Source: Mactra quadrangularis (Eukaryota; Mollusca; Bivalvia; Venerida; Mactridae). Taken from it: DNA of 64,000 nucleotides. Under the pieces are notes generated by a model. That model saw only the letters and a program-made list of their open reading frames with translations, was not told where the DNA came from and did no database searches. A program made the translations under genes and the position numbers. Location of the stretch: the NCBI GenBank assembly GCA_025267735.1, contig CM046304.1:4464001-4528000 (forward strand). Direction: 5' to 3'. Shown one piece after another: positions 46,705 to 59,359 of the stretch. The number at the start of each line of letters is the position of its first letter. Positions within the stretch are counted from its first letter, which is position 1.

Positions 46705-46957
46705 AACAAATAAGGAATAACAAATAAGGAATAACAAATAAGGAATAAGTATTAGCTAATGAGTATAATTTGACTAATGGGCACTACACTCTCAGCGAAT
46801 GGAAATAAACTAACTGCTAGAATGGACACAAATAAACGATTTTTGCCATCTTTACTTTACAATGTACAAAATGGCCGAATGATCAGTATACGTTTAACTT
46901 GAAAATAAATCATAACAAATAAGTCATAGCAAATAAGTCATATCAAATAAGTCGTGA
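46705..46957. repeat. Two short arrays of a 14 bp unit
   Basis: Three exact AACAAATAAGGAAT units at 46705-46746 and three related ATAACAAATAAGTC-type units at about 46911-46955. Block 1 has unrelated sequence here. The rest of 46110-48366 is non-coding and mostly matches 15720-17575 and 18740-19037. Confidence 0.65.
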
Positions 46958-48366
46958 CAAGTAACATAAAATGTCCCTCCAGGACTTCCGTACTTTTGAC
47001 TTACGAAGATTGTTTTCGTGTTAATTTTTGTGAAACGCACCACAGGTCGTTTATGCAAACATTGCGACTCCAAACACAGCACTTTTGTTTTCAATAGCAA
47101 TTTTGCGAGTTTAACCATATAACTATTTTTTGTTAGTTTATATTTTTATTAACATGTCAACATACAGTTCAAAAACATACTATTGACTTATCATAGTTGA
47201 TGTTAACGCGTATTTTTTCTATTGGCAAACGGTAATTTCATGACAAGATACATATTTACATTCCTAAAATTACAATTTAAGGCGCCTATACAATCATAAA
47301 CCGTAGTTAAGGAAGCGCTCTACTAATTGTCTTTCAAATATGGCTGCCGATAGCGCAAAAATAAATAAAAACAGTACGTACAGGTCGTATTCTAGGTCAT
47401 GCGTGTTTTTGTACTTTTAACATTGGACTTGTCCACTGAATAGGTAAATAAGCTGACCCATGAACAACATTTTACGGACTAAAACATACAAATTTGATAT
47501 TTAACATTTATTTTAAGTACTGTATTTGCACATTTTTTAATATTATATAATAGTATGTTTATAAATTGAGTGCCAAATACCTAAACTATAAAACTGAAAA
47601 AATTATACACCCCTAAATATTAATGTGTAATGAAACTGGCTATGTTTATTTACGCTATGTTTACGTTGACGACCTGTACCCGGACTATCTATTTGTATGT
47701 TATGGCCTATTGTAATACGCCCTGAACACGTATATTTGTATTTTCTGAAAACTGCACCCAATGTTTGTTTAATTTATATTATTGATAATTTTGTTTTTCT
47801 CATTTTGTAAAAAGTAACTGGGTAGATCAGAAGTTGATTTACCATTGTGATATATTTGGGTTATTATATTGTTTTGTTTTATTTCGCCAGTCTATAGATA
47901 CAAATGTAAGTTTAGTGTGTATTTTAGTATTTGATTTTTACATACGAGTATTTAGTCCGTATTTATGAAATGTAATTGATATTTTTAAGAACAATTATAA
48001 TTACGACTTAAAAACTTGGCATATGAACACGAGTACTATGGCGTACATGCTATTCAGAAAACAAATACATGTATCGATAATGAAAGATCTTTGAACAACT
48101 ACGCAGTAAATTATTGTAATTAAACTAGCGTTTTATCCTATCATAAAATATCCATCAATAAATCTTATTTCTGTTTGATTTTCCGCTTTTATTGTGAAAT
48201 TTACAAGCATATGACATTTAAGACGTAATTTAAAGATTCTGTTAGTACCGTTATAACTTTTTCCGTTACCATGTTTTTTGGACAATAATCTCATAATCGT
48301 AAGTACGTGTAGTATCAGGAACGGCATTTGCCGCTTGCGAATGTACGTGTTAAGAATAGTATATAC

Positions 48367-48604
48367 CCGGTCAGTAGCGCAGTTGGAAGCACGCCAGAAT
48401 TTCGAACAGTGTCCCAAAGGGAGTATGGCTCGAATCAAACCGGGCCGGTTATACCCTTCTATGAAAATTCTACAAATTTGTCAAATTTTCTCCATAAATA
48501 GGGTATATGGAGAACTTTCCACTCTTGTGGAAAGGTAAGTGAGTGCTGGTTATAGACAAGGAACCAGGAAAGCTTGGTTAGGTGCACTGAACGTCACAAA
48601 AGAA
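48367..48604 (+). mobile_element. SINE family 3
   Basis: Counterpart of 19038-19290; head GGTCAGTAGCGCAGTTGG. Confidence 0.72.
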
Positions 48605-48683
48605 TATTAACCTATTTTGTGTTGACACGCCGTTTAATTTAATATAAAGGTTTTTTGTAAACAGTCCGGATTAGAGATAAATC

Positions 48684-49001
48684 ATAGGCGGATCCAGCGG
48701 GGGGGTCAGGGGATCCGTCCCCCCTAGAATTTGGAAAATGTACCAGTCCATTAGTATATTTCTTGCCCGTTATTGAGTTATTTTTAAGTAGCATTAAGCA
48801 ATTTTCTCGGTGCTTAGCATAGAATTAAAGGTAATGTAGTTTATATTATCATTTAGTTGCATTTTTATTCTGCAAAATCTGTAAAATATAATGTGATTGT
48901 GTTTCATGTTCGGACCCCTCCCCCCTTGAAAAGTTTGGACCCCCCCCCTAGATAAGCTCGGACCCCCTCCCCCCTTGAAAAAAAATCCTGGATCCGCCCC
49001 T
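48684..49001. mobile_element. G/C-tract MITE upstream of the second EXD1-like copy
   Basis: Counterpart of 19362-19659, with termini AGGCGGATCCAG and CTGGATCCGCCCCT and interior C-runs. Confidence 0.7.
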
Positions 49002-49057
49002 GAATAATATACCACTCATGATGAAAGTTATGTTTATTTCTAGAAAAAGCTAGTATT

Positions 49058-52000
49058 ATGGCGTCTCAAGAAAACACACCAGTCATTATCACACCAAGGG
49101 GTATTGATGAAGGAAGACGCATTGCGCGGCAACTCGAAAAAGAGCCGTTGCTTTCTGTTGATAGCGAAGGTGTAAATTTGGGGAAGGACGGGCCTCTTAC
49201 GTTATTACAGATTGGTACTCTCGATGGAAGCGTCTATTTATTTGACGTCATGAAAGATGAAAAGACACAAGATAAAATGTTCCTAAGGCGCACTGGAATT
49301 GACAAAATTTTGTCATCTACAGAAATAGTTAAGGTTAGTAATCAAAGCGCTGAAAGCACCGAATGAAACGACTGTTGGCAGGTACGTCACTTAATGTGGG
49401 CTGAGCGAAAACCAGTCGTAACTCACTCTTTTTTAAATTGAGTTGCGACTTTTTTGCGCTAAGCTCGCGATATGATATGTCGAAGTATATTTTTCATTGA
49501 ATTTCTTCTTTAAACCATACAAAGAACCTGTACCGAAGAAGCCTTGAATAGCGAAACGTTGTAAAACAGTTAATAAACAATAAGAAAAATATTCGCCAAC
49601 AGTTGATTTGTTTTACATTCAATATTTTTTAAACCGTAGTCACGTGGTTAAACTGCTATTTGGTCTGGGAAGGGAGTGAAAAAGATGAAGCTGTGAAGGC
49701 ATAGAAAAGACTAGGGAAGAAGTCGTGAATACACATGCCCTGCATTACAACCAGTTGGATAAACTCATCCACGGTGTAATCATTGGGCGAGTTTCCTAAG
49801 CATATCGCTAGCTGGCGCTTTGTGCCCGGGTTACCTTCTTACACCAAATGGAAAACGTACGTGATATCAAATTAAGGATACCAGGGGGCAAAGCGTTATG
49901 TAGCGATATGGATAAGAAACTCGCCCATTATCAGTTTGGTTATAACATAATCACATCATGTGCAAGTATGTTAATGCGGAAATTATAACAACACATTTTC
50001 AGAAAATTGACCTCAGACTGATTCAATTTAATTTTATTCATTTTTTTTCAGAAAATGTGCACGTACACAATCCAAAGGACACTTACATTTTCAGAAAATT
50101 TGCCATTTTTTAAAAACGATGGTACAATCAGTCGATAAAGGTTTCTATCATATGTCTCACATCCAATCTATCCTAATCTGATTTGGTAACATTAGTTTAT
50201 ATACAAGGACTTTGCACTAATTAGTACATGTATAAATGTGTACACAGAATAACCTGCATTAACAGCCACCTGCTATCAGCGGTCACCTTTAAGTGGTCAA
50301 ATTGGCTTCCTCCCAATGAAAATCACTCTATTTTGCGCCTGTTATAAGCAACCAGAAGCTGTGGTCAGTGTTCACCCATTTCCTTACACATTAGAAAAAA
50401 AAACAAAGTGTCACCATCATTGTATAATGGCATAAACGCTACAAATCCACCTAGTTGAGTCTTTAAACAGTCTGGATTTATCAACAAAGTGTCATCACAT
50501 AAAGTAAGACTTCTAATTTACAACTGACATTGTCACTTGTACCCTTTTTTGAAGATCATTTGATAAGAAACTGCATGAAAAAATAACTATTGAGATTGAA
50601 CTGATTAAAACATTTTTATCTGAACCTGGTTTAAGTGGTCACCTGAAGTAAGTATCACATATGGTCACGTCCCTTCACTGGCTGCTAAATGCTGGTTATA
50701 GACGGTTTTCTTGGTATTTCAATTCAGTGAACATGTAACAATTATATTCGTCGAATTGATGTACCATTTATTATACAATATGATTAATGTATTATGTGTC
50801 ATTTTTAGGTCATCCATTCTTGTTCTGGTGACAGTGCAGCCCTATATCACCAGTTTGGTATACGTCTTCAGAATGTATTTGACACACAGGTATGTATGGT
50901 GGCATACTTTTGCCATCAAATAAGGCCATGCCATACTGGTAAAGCGTCCGCGTGCGCGTAGAATTCAGAGTCAACTATTAAAAAAATGTTGGTGAAATTT
51001 TCTAAAATAATTCTGTTTTGTCGGGATTCGATAACAAATTTTCTCTGGAAATACTGATACAAATGTAGTTCCTTACTTCAGTGTATTTACTTAATGAAAA
51101 TGTATATGTGTACGTTGTATAAACTTTTTATGGAATAAGTGTAATCTCACATTAATGTCATAAGCATTCATATACTACCAAAAAGTACTTTTTTGTGTAA
51201 ATACTAGATAGAATTGACTTGAGTTTTCGTTTCGGTTTGTGTGTTTTGTGAATAGGTACCTAGGTGTGTCAAACTTGAGTTGACGCTTAACGAAATTCCA
51301 ATTTGGCATGGCCTAACAACACAAATAAGTTAATTTCGTGGTTTAATTCTTATCATGATGCCTTATTGCTGCCATTAGACGATCCTATAACTAATACTTA
51401 ATTTAAACTTAAACTTCTTCATTTGATTAAACGTCTATTTCTTTATTACATATTCAATGGCGATGTACAAAAAGATGAATGATACCATAAATACATAATG
51501 TACATACAATTACACACACAATTTTTTTGTCACAGATAACGTAATGTAGTGTGTTAGTGTATTGTTTTTTGTATTGTTTTCAATTGAGTTTTTATATTTC
51601 AAGTTTATTGGACCTACATCATTCACATTTCATTATTAGACTTAATTTTACATTTTGTTTTATTTATTTGATACTAAAAGTTGTTGTCCTGAATAGTATA
51701 ACATGGTGCAATTTAAGTGGTTAACTATAGTTACAAAACTAGTATTATGTAGTTATAGGGTGGCAGAAATATTCCATCATACCTTATGAAACTAGTTCAA
51801 CACTTAACCCTTACCGAAAATAGTTAACTGGCAACTGGTTATCCAGTTACGTGGCTATTTTGAGGGAAAAAAAAGTCAGGATATAGGCCGAATCAAGCCA
51901 ATTGGGCCCAGAAACTCTGCCACAAGATGTATACTGACACGCAAAAAAAACCTATACACTCAGTAAAATACAAAATCACATACAAAGTTCAAATCAATGT

Positions 52001-55000
52001 AGTGTATGTTTGGTATCATTCTTTAGCCAAATCTATTTCCCACACATCTATGTAAATTTCATTTAAAGAAAGAGGGACGAAAAGTAAAAGTTGCAGACGC
52101 TCTTTGTTTTTCTTTTTTGTATTAACTTAGGAAAAGAGTTTAATACTGTGACTATTCATCAATATCTGTTATGTCCACCATGTCTACGGATCACGGAAAG
52201 CAATTATAAACCGTAGACCTGCCGTAACGTCTAATGACGTCGATGGGATTATTAAACTATTTTCCTACGTTAATACAAACAAAGAAAAACAAAGAACGTC
52301 TGCAATTTTTATGTTTCGTCCATCTCTCTTAAAACGTTAATTTTGCTTAAGATATTAACTGAAATTTACATAGACATGTGGCAAATAGATTTTTTTAAAG
52401 AATGATATCGAACATACCTATATTGAATTAAACTTTGTATGTGAATTTGTATTTTACTGAGTGTATAGTTTTTTTTGCGTGTCAGAATATATTCTAAACT
52501 TAGTCAAGAGAAAAGTAAGGCTTGTCAACCTGCCCAAACAGTGGCGAAACCTATGATATCGATCATCGACTTCACTATCAGAGAGGGACATTCGTCTTAA
52601 TGAAGACACTGCAGTCACTTAACATTTAACTTACTTGGGCACAGTTCAAGCAGCGTCTATGCCAAACCATTGAAGTCATGCATTTATGTCTTCGGCGTTT
52701 AAATGCTGAAATTTGTCCATTTAAGGTTGCACACGTAGTTATAGAGGAACATAAAGGGAAGCTGCTACCAAGCAGACTCAAACTTGCTGAGATGTGCGAA
52801 AAATACTCGGAGCACGCCGATGTGTACGTAAAGAAGGACGATATAAAGGTATGTTAAGCTCGTGGCAAAATTTCAAGAATCTCAGAGTTGCATGTTTTAA
52901 GCTGCTCTTCCAAGATTTCTATTTGAATAACAAATTTCCTTACCATGGACAATTTGACTGGCATAATCTCATGAATATGCATGAGGCATGGAAGACCAAT
53001 CTTATTCCAATTAAAAAACATGTTACAATTAAATATTCTTCAATAACAATGACGTTATACTGGGATTTTCTTACTTAAAATGGAAACCAACGCACATGTT
53101 TATTTTCTCATTTTGAATTAAATGGTAAACCAAACCTTATATATGAAACTTAATTTCATTAGCTAGTTTTCCGCAGTGCTTTCTAGCGGAACTAGTGAAA
53201 CTATCTCATTAATCATTCATGATTACGAGATTTTCCTAACGAAATGGCCCACGGTATATAACGCAGCATAACCGACGATGCATGACAAGGTATTTATTGT
53301 TGCAGATGATATGGAGCAAACTTGTTGGGAACTTTTGGGCAATACGTCCTATGACTGATGAGATGATTCAGTATGCCAGTAGTGACGTCACTGCACTTAT
53401 ACCGGAAGTGTATAACACCCAGAAAAGGTAATGTATCAAACATCTTAAGCCACCCAGCTAGCTCAATGGGTAGCACGCAAGTCTACGGATCGAGAGGTCC
53501 TGGGCATACTCCCGTGAAGCTTGGTAATAAAATTTTAAAGACCATTCTCTCTCCTACCACTGATACTAAATAATGTAGAACGGTCGTCCGTCACTGACAG
53601 AAGTATGTGCCTAGTAACTGTTTAACAGCTAAATCCAGAAATTTAGCCCTTCCAGAAGAGTGAGAAGGTTGACTAACTGTCTTTGTATGTCAAAAACAAT
53701 GTGTTGCTACTGCATTAAAACACAGGAGCTTGCCATTCTGTGAGGTAGATTAAAAAGTTCCATCCTTCATATAATAAAAAAAAACTCTTGTGATTAAATG
53801 TAATCTCAAAATTTTATATCCAATTAGGATAAACAAAACGTTGACTTAGTTTCTCTACGATCAATGTGTATGACTAAAGCACGAAATTAAACAGAAAGTA
53901 TTGAAGAATATGATCAAAAGAAATTTCCATTTCTTCTTGAATGGGAAAGTGATGCCCCGTGTTTAGCTAAATGAAGAATAAGTTCAGATCATCCTTCCTT
54001 CAGTAGTTTGATTTTATTTCTCCATCCACTAGGTATATTGAAGAGAATGGTATAGTTGACATCTATAAAGATAGAGTACTCGAAGAAATCGAATTAGACA
54101 TTGATCCTATACAAAAGCAAAACAGAAGGGAACGTAATAGTGAAAGACACGAGGCTGTCCTTACCAAGATGGATGAAAAATACGCAGATCATGTATCTGT
54201 TAAGTTTGAAGATTTAACTGACCCGGATGAGGTATGTAGTCATTGTCGTCAATATTTTACCAGTATAATTTTTGTGTAATATGATATCTTTATTTGTATA
54301 GGTCACACATTTCACGTCGATCAGTCAACCTACAAACCGTTCCTGGAAAAGCTAAATCTCTTGATTTAGCTGTTAAGCAGAACTTTACAGTGTGCATACT
54401 TCTTTCAGTGCATGCTTTCTGCCCTTCGTAATGGGGCGTACAGAAGGAGGGAGAAAGGCCGTAGAAATTATTCTATGACAATCCCCCAAAAGAGTACCTC
54501 GATAAGTAGACTTGCGTGATACCAACTGAGCTAGCCGGGCCTTGAAAGATAATAGACATATTGTTAGTAACCGTTTGATAATTTTAGTAACCTAAACCTA
54601 CTATACCTATACATGGAGTATTCTATAACTCTTTTAAGAGAGGCTAATAAACTTATATTATGCTGTATAATATAAATGTTTTAAATTCACGTTGTTCTGT
54701 TATGTTCTGTTTGTATAATTTTATCGAATAACACCAGAATTCACAGTAAAGCTGGAAAGAGCAGATATTTTTTTTGTTCCAAATCTGTCTACACGCGCAA
54801 GGAAGGATCAACCTATAGCTTAGTTAACCCATAGATCTGGACAATTTTTGTTTTTCATTTTAGAGGAAGGCTGTAGAAGACAGTAAACCATCTGAAATTG
54901 AATGTTTCTCTGACAAGATTAAAGAGTTGAAACAAGAAGCAATGGAGTTATTCCTGACAAAGCTTGAACAAGAGTTGGAAGATACAGACCAATTTAACCC

Positions 55001-55421
55001 GGAAAGAAACACTTGGTACAAACTTGGCGAAATCGAGCGATTTGGACGAGACACCTCTAAGGCTTTGGCATCAACACTGAGAGAGCAACTTGTGGCAATG
55101 GTTGTAGACGATTTAAGCAAGAAGTACACACCAGCCACCGATGTTTCATGTCTTAGCTCCCTTGATCGTTCCATTTTGAATAGCATTCAACCGCTTGGAA
55201 AAGACAAAGGAAAGATCTCCGCAACAGTAGTACATCTACATTTCAAACTTGTTGAATCCAATTTAGATATGGATATAGAGAAACTTGATGAGGATCCAAA
55301 CTACGAAATTTTTGCGTCATTAGGAAAGCTATACCTTTTTATCAAAAACGGCGAGGTAGGTGCATCATTCATATTGAAATATTTTGTTAATTTAAATGAA
55401 ATGACCACTGACTTCTGGTAA
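49058..55421 (+). CDS. EXD1-like exonuclease-domain protein, 3'-truncated copy
   Basis: Six exons match the full copy: 49058-49333, 50809-50889, 52726-52848, 53306-53427, 54033-54231 and 54864-55355, all in frame with intact splice sites. The DEDDy residues are the same (VDSEG, SGDSAAL, QYASSD). Substitutions include VYVKKDD, DPIQKQ and GRDTSKAL. The seventh exon is absent, because block 2 ends at 55712, inside the last intron. If exon 6 is read through, 21 more codons (VGASFILKYF...) end at a stop at 55419-55421, giving about 452 residues and losing the second C-terminal repeat; alternatively it splices to an unknown downstream exon. The reading frame shows no decay, so recent origin or retained function is likely. 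Confidence 0.75.
51709..51920. repeat. ~210 bp insertion private to block 2
   Basis: Block 1 reads ATGCCACAAGATG continuously at this point; here 209 bp plus a second TGC separate the halves (TGC at 51706-51708 and 51918-51920). A 3 bp duplication would fit Harbinger-like elements, but no clear TIR was found. Confidence 0.4.
53452..53727 (+). mobile_element. SINE family 1, more complete copy
   Basis: Counterpart of 24465-24640 with the body retained (AACAGCTAAATCCAG to GCATTAAAACAC), showing that the block 1 copy was shortened. Confidence 0.72.
54295..54541 (-). mobile_element. SINE family 1, minus orientation
   Basis: Counterpart of 25125-25368; head at the right end (GCCCGGCTAGCTCAGTTGG on the minus strand). 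Confidence 0.75.
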
Positions 55422-55759
55422 TCAGAAGCAAAAGGGGTTATTGTTATTACCATTCAGAGCTCATCTAGGTGTAAAATTACCATCCATGTACATTTAGGCC
55501 ATGCCATATCGGAATTTTGTTAAGCGTTCGCGTACAATTTAGTGTTCTCAATCAAAATTAAAAACAAAATTGTTAGTAAAACTTTCCTAAATAATTCCAA
55601 TTTTCTGGGATTCGATACGATAACTTAATTCAGAGAAAATTGTGTTCGGCAACGACGTTATTCATTGTAAGCAATTAATCATAATCGCGTCATTAATACA
55701 ATATGTATTTTACACTAGGGTTATGGGCAAATCTCAGCTGCCCAAATATGGTAATATAA

Positions 55760-55850
55760 AAGTGTCTACTGCGCATGTGCGAAAGGCGAGGCCGGCCGAT
55801 CTTTGCCGATAAAACTTAAAACGTCGCCATATTGGATTGATGATTGCAGC
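55760..55850. promoter_or_regulatory. Possible housekeeping-type promoter
   Basis: CTGCGCATGTGCGAAA at about 55769-55784 is close to an NRF-1 site, and CGCCATATTGG at about 55825-55835 is close to a YY1 site, in a locally GC-richer stretch. Such pairs are common at CpG-type promoters. No following coding exon was identified and the strand is unknown. Confidence 0.3.
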
Positions 55851-56814
55851 CGATATGAATGGCTTCAAAACAGCCGTTATTACTAGATGCAAGAGTGTAT
55901 TTAGCTCTAAGTGACACAATGGGTGGGCGCCATACATAATTTTACAGCCGTATATAGTTGAAAATGTCAATGGGCTTCAAGAATGTTTTATAAACTCTTC
56001 ATGATCATGCCATGACCTGGTTGACCTGGTTTTGAATCAACCAGTTGATAAGGTAAATATTATTTTTTTGTATTTTATTATTCATCCCAAATGGCAGCCA
56101 CACCATTATTAATGTTTTTTTTAAACATTGTGATGCAGCGTTAATCGTTTGTTTAAAGGACTTGTAATAGATAACAACGACCTTGCTGTCATATAGAAAG
56201 TAAGTGTTCGGATAAAAAAATTCGGATATCAATAGTATCATGAACTTAAGTTAATAACAAATTCTATGGTAGCACAAAGCGTGATATAATAAGAATGCTC
56301 GTTTGTTATGTATCCTCATTTTGTTCTTTGATACAAAACAGGGAACCGTAAGTTAGAGTAACATAACGGTTAGATTAACTTAGAGACCGGGGAATTTCAC
56401 GGTACGGACACAGAGATTTAGCCCGGTCTCTTTAATAAAGGGACGTAACTCTTAAATAAACAATGATTGCCAATGACAGATTGGAAACCAGGTTTCGAAA
56501 TTGTTTTGTTTTAAGTCATTGTTTAGTAAGTATTTCTTCAATTTGAGCATCGATTTTGAAGTTGATTTATCATGAGGTACATAATAAATGTATTAAAGTC
56601 CTGGGAGAATCAGACTTAATACCATGTTTTAGTATTTGGACCACTTAATCTTTCACCAATTTCATGATTAATAAACTTTTTGTCGTCTGCAAATATTTGA
56701 AAAGTTCCTAACACTGATTTCATTTGTAATATGTTTGAGCCCATGCATTAAGTAAGAATATACATTGGCCCAAAGTTAGAAAAATTATGTCATGCAAGTG
56801 AGATGATTTATTTT

Positions 56815-57089
56815 TATTTATTGGAGTTAACGCCATGTCAACACAATTTTAGGTCATTTTACGGCGTCCAGTGCACCTAACCTAGCTTTCCTGGACCATT
56901 GTCTATAACCAGTACTTACTTACCCTTCCACAAGGCCGGAAACTTCTCCATATTATCTAATCAATGGAGGAAATCGTCACTATTGTCAAATTTTCATGGA
57001 AGGGTATAACCTTCCCGGGTGGGATTCGCACCCGCTCGGGCACGAGTATCCAAATCACGGCACGCTACCAACTGCGCTATCGACCTGGG
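56815..57089 (-). mobile_element. SINE family 3, full head
   Basis: Read on the minus strand from 57089: CCCAGGTCGATAGCGCAGTT (A box) and GGTGCGAATCCCACCCGGG (B box), then the family body to about 56815. The best-preserved copy of this family in the window. Confidence 0.8.
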
Positions 57090-58311
57090 TTCAAGTGAGA
57101 TGATACAGGGTTCTGTGACTTCCCTTTTTCTATTTAAGATATCTATTTTCCTTCAGTGATGTGAATTTGTTGATAACCGACTGACATGATGGAATGAAAT
57201 TTCTATTTTTATAGTACCATTTGTAAAATAAGATGTTTTCTTTATTTTCAGTGTAGAAATGAAAGAAGAAAGATTCATGATTAAAATTCCTAAAACCTTA
57301 TTTGTACTTAACCACAATGACAACAAAGTCGTGATTCAGTTATTAAGGATGCAGAGGTATTAAAATAAAATTAATAATTCTGTTACTTATTTTTTTTGTC
57401 TCTTTTAGTCATTAGTATATATACCTATAGTTGAGGCCCTTGTATGTCTAAACTTTGTAACCTGATAGTGCCAGTATAAATGTAAATGGTTGCTGTCTGT
57501 TTAAATATGGAGTTGAGCTTCCAGGCTTATTGGTTAAACATTATACAATATTTTAATATGTTTAAACCTGTGTTGTAGATTGTGCTCTAAATATTGCATA
57601 ACACTAAAGTATAAGTAAAGACTGGTTATAAATAATGTTCTCTCCATCTTTTGCTAATTGTCTTTTTGAAAGCTTATCTATTGGTTATTGATTTTGTCTC
57701 ACCATTAAGCTAGAGATTAGTTTTTATACAACTGTTTTATTTACATGTATATGTATAATGGGAACACTCATGGTAGACTGTTTTTTGATACTGCCTTCTA
57801 AAGACATGTAATAAATTTAAGCTAGATACACATGTGTTTTGGCATAACAGAAAGTGCAGAGCTCAACAAGCCTATTTTGTTGGGCCTTGTGGTGACTTTG
57901 TTTCTTTTACATCAAAACAAATAGACCATCTTGAAAGATTTAGAAGTAGCTTTATTGTTAATACAGTTAATAGTTTCCATATACTGAAGCAAAGAAATTA
58001 CTTTATTTATTTTATACAAAGTTTTAAGCAATCTTTACAGAAATGCTGTTTATATGTGTTTGATAAACTTATTTTATATATATATATTGAAAATGTTACT
58101 ATTTTAGGGCAATGAAGAAAAACAAAAATGGTCGAGTTTAGATAAAGAATGATGTTTAATATTGGACTGAACCTTATTACATGTAAGTAATTTGTACAAT
58201 AGTTATGAGTAAATTACTTATAAAAAGTTGAAGTTTACTTCTATGTACTTATTCAGCTGACTTTAAAATTTTGTAAAGATAACTCCTGATCATGATTTTA
58301 ATCTTCTTCAT

Positions 58312-58470
58312 GCAGGTGATCCCTCACAGTACCCATTTACACCTGGGCAGAGTGGATAAATTGTAGGTTAATTTCTTGCTCAAGGACATTAGCAGTGTCC
58401 CTAGTGGGATAGAACCCAGGACCTCTCGATTCCTAAGCATTCATGTTACCAATGTACCTATAAAAACCTA
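58312..58470 (-). mobile_element. Possible SINE fragment
   Basis: On the minus strand, GAGAGGTCCTGGGTTCTATC resembles a B box, followed by CTAATGTCCTTGAGCAAGAA, a pattern often seen in SINE bodies. No second copy in this window. Confidence 0.4.
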
Positions 58471-59359
58471 TATAGATATGTCATTCTCATTTTTAAGTAT
58501 GACACTGACATTGATAGTTTCATACAAGTTCAACCTGGTTACTGTTTTTTTATTTCTACATTTGAGAAATCCATAAAAAGTATGCTATTTGATACTTGCT
58601 GAATTTTAATCTAATTATTGTTATGTAACATAACTGGGCTATATCATATTATACAAAATAGAAACATGTACAAAGGTGCAAGATAATCAGGTGTTTGGAA
58701 AATGGTTTCATTTCACTTATACTTGTAATGATTTTAGAGAATTGGAAAAGTTATTACATGTAAAATTGGCATTTTCCCGTGTAAAGTTATGATTAAGGTC
58801 AGTTGCTGTTCTAAGATGGTTGACAACATATTTGCAGAAAATCAAAAATGTAATACTTTTATGATATTAAAATGTAACAGACTATTAGCACATTCTCAGA
58901 TTATGAAATGAATGCTGATAGTTGCAGCTTCTTATTGCTTGTAAACCATTCATAATTTTTTTATAGAAAACAATCTCTACCTGAGTACAATCATATTCAT
59001 TTTACTTATATTTCTGTGAAGTTAATATTGGTGTTTTACTTTTTTTTCAGATAAAGAATTGATGAGAGTTGAAATGATAATGATGAAAAATGGATGTTTC
59101 ATGATCTGTTATTGTTGGGATTTTTTTGTAAATAAATGAACTTTCCATCTCTAATAAGTTAGGAACCTATGAGTTGAAAAGAGAGAATGCAGAAACAAAC
59201 ATTTTGATGCAACAACTACCAGTGTACAAGTTATGATATGTGATGTGAGAAAATGAAAAGCATATAATCAAAAATATTAATTATATGAATATATTTACAT
59301 CTATGGAACTCTAAAACAATGCAGAATACATTTTAGTGTGTTACAGCAGACATGAATCC

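Larger units (their letters stand above)
33450..55712. repeat. Segmental duplication block 2
   Basis: Second copy of 2190-26990. Divergence is uneven: EXD1-like exons differ at only a few percent of bases, while the C4-like C-terminal exons differ more. Block 2 ends inside what was the last EXD1-like intron. Confidence 0.9.
55713..59359. other. Single-copy sequence right of block 2
   Basis: No gene can be called. It starts with the possible promoter at 55760-55850. A stretch at 57251-57356 lies between an acceptor (TTTATTTTCAG) and a donor (GCAGAG|GTATTA), and another acceptor (TTTTTTTTCAG) occurs at 59050; joining them gives only a 33-codon frame, so a non-coding transcript is possible but weak. 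An open frame of 93 codons at 57834-58115 is low-complexity and unsupported. Confidence 0.35.

Noticed and set aside
49058..49363. A 102-residue stand-alone protein from EXD1-like exon 1 (also 19716-20021)
   Set aside because: The last ten codons come from reading past a conserved donor (AAG|GTTAGT); the next exon continues the exonuclease domain in frame.
57834..58115. 93-codon open frame, and a similar one at 60882-61163
   Set aside because: No recognisable motif, no upstream or downstream exon, composition like the surrounding AT-rich sequence.
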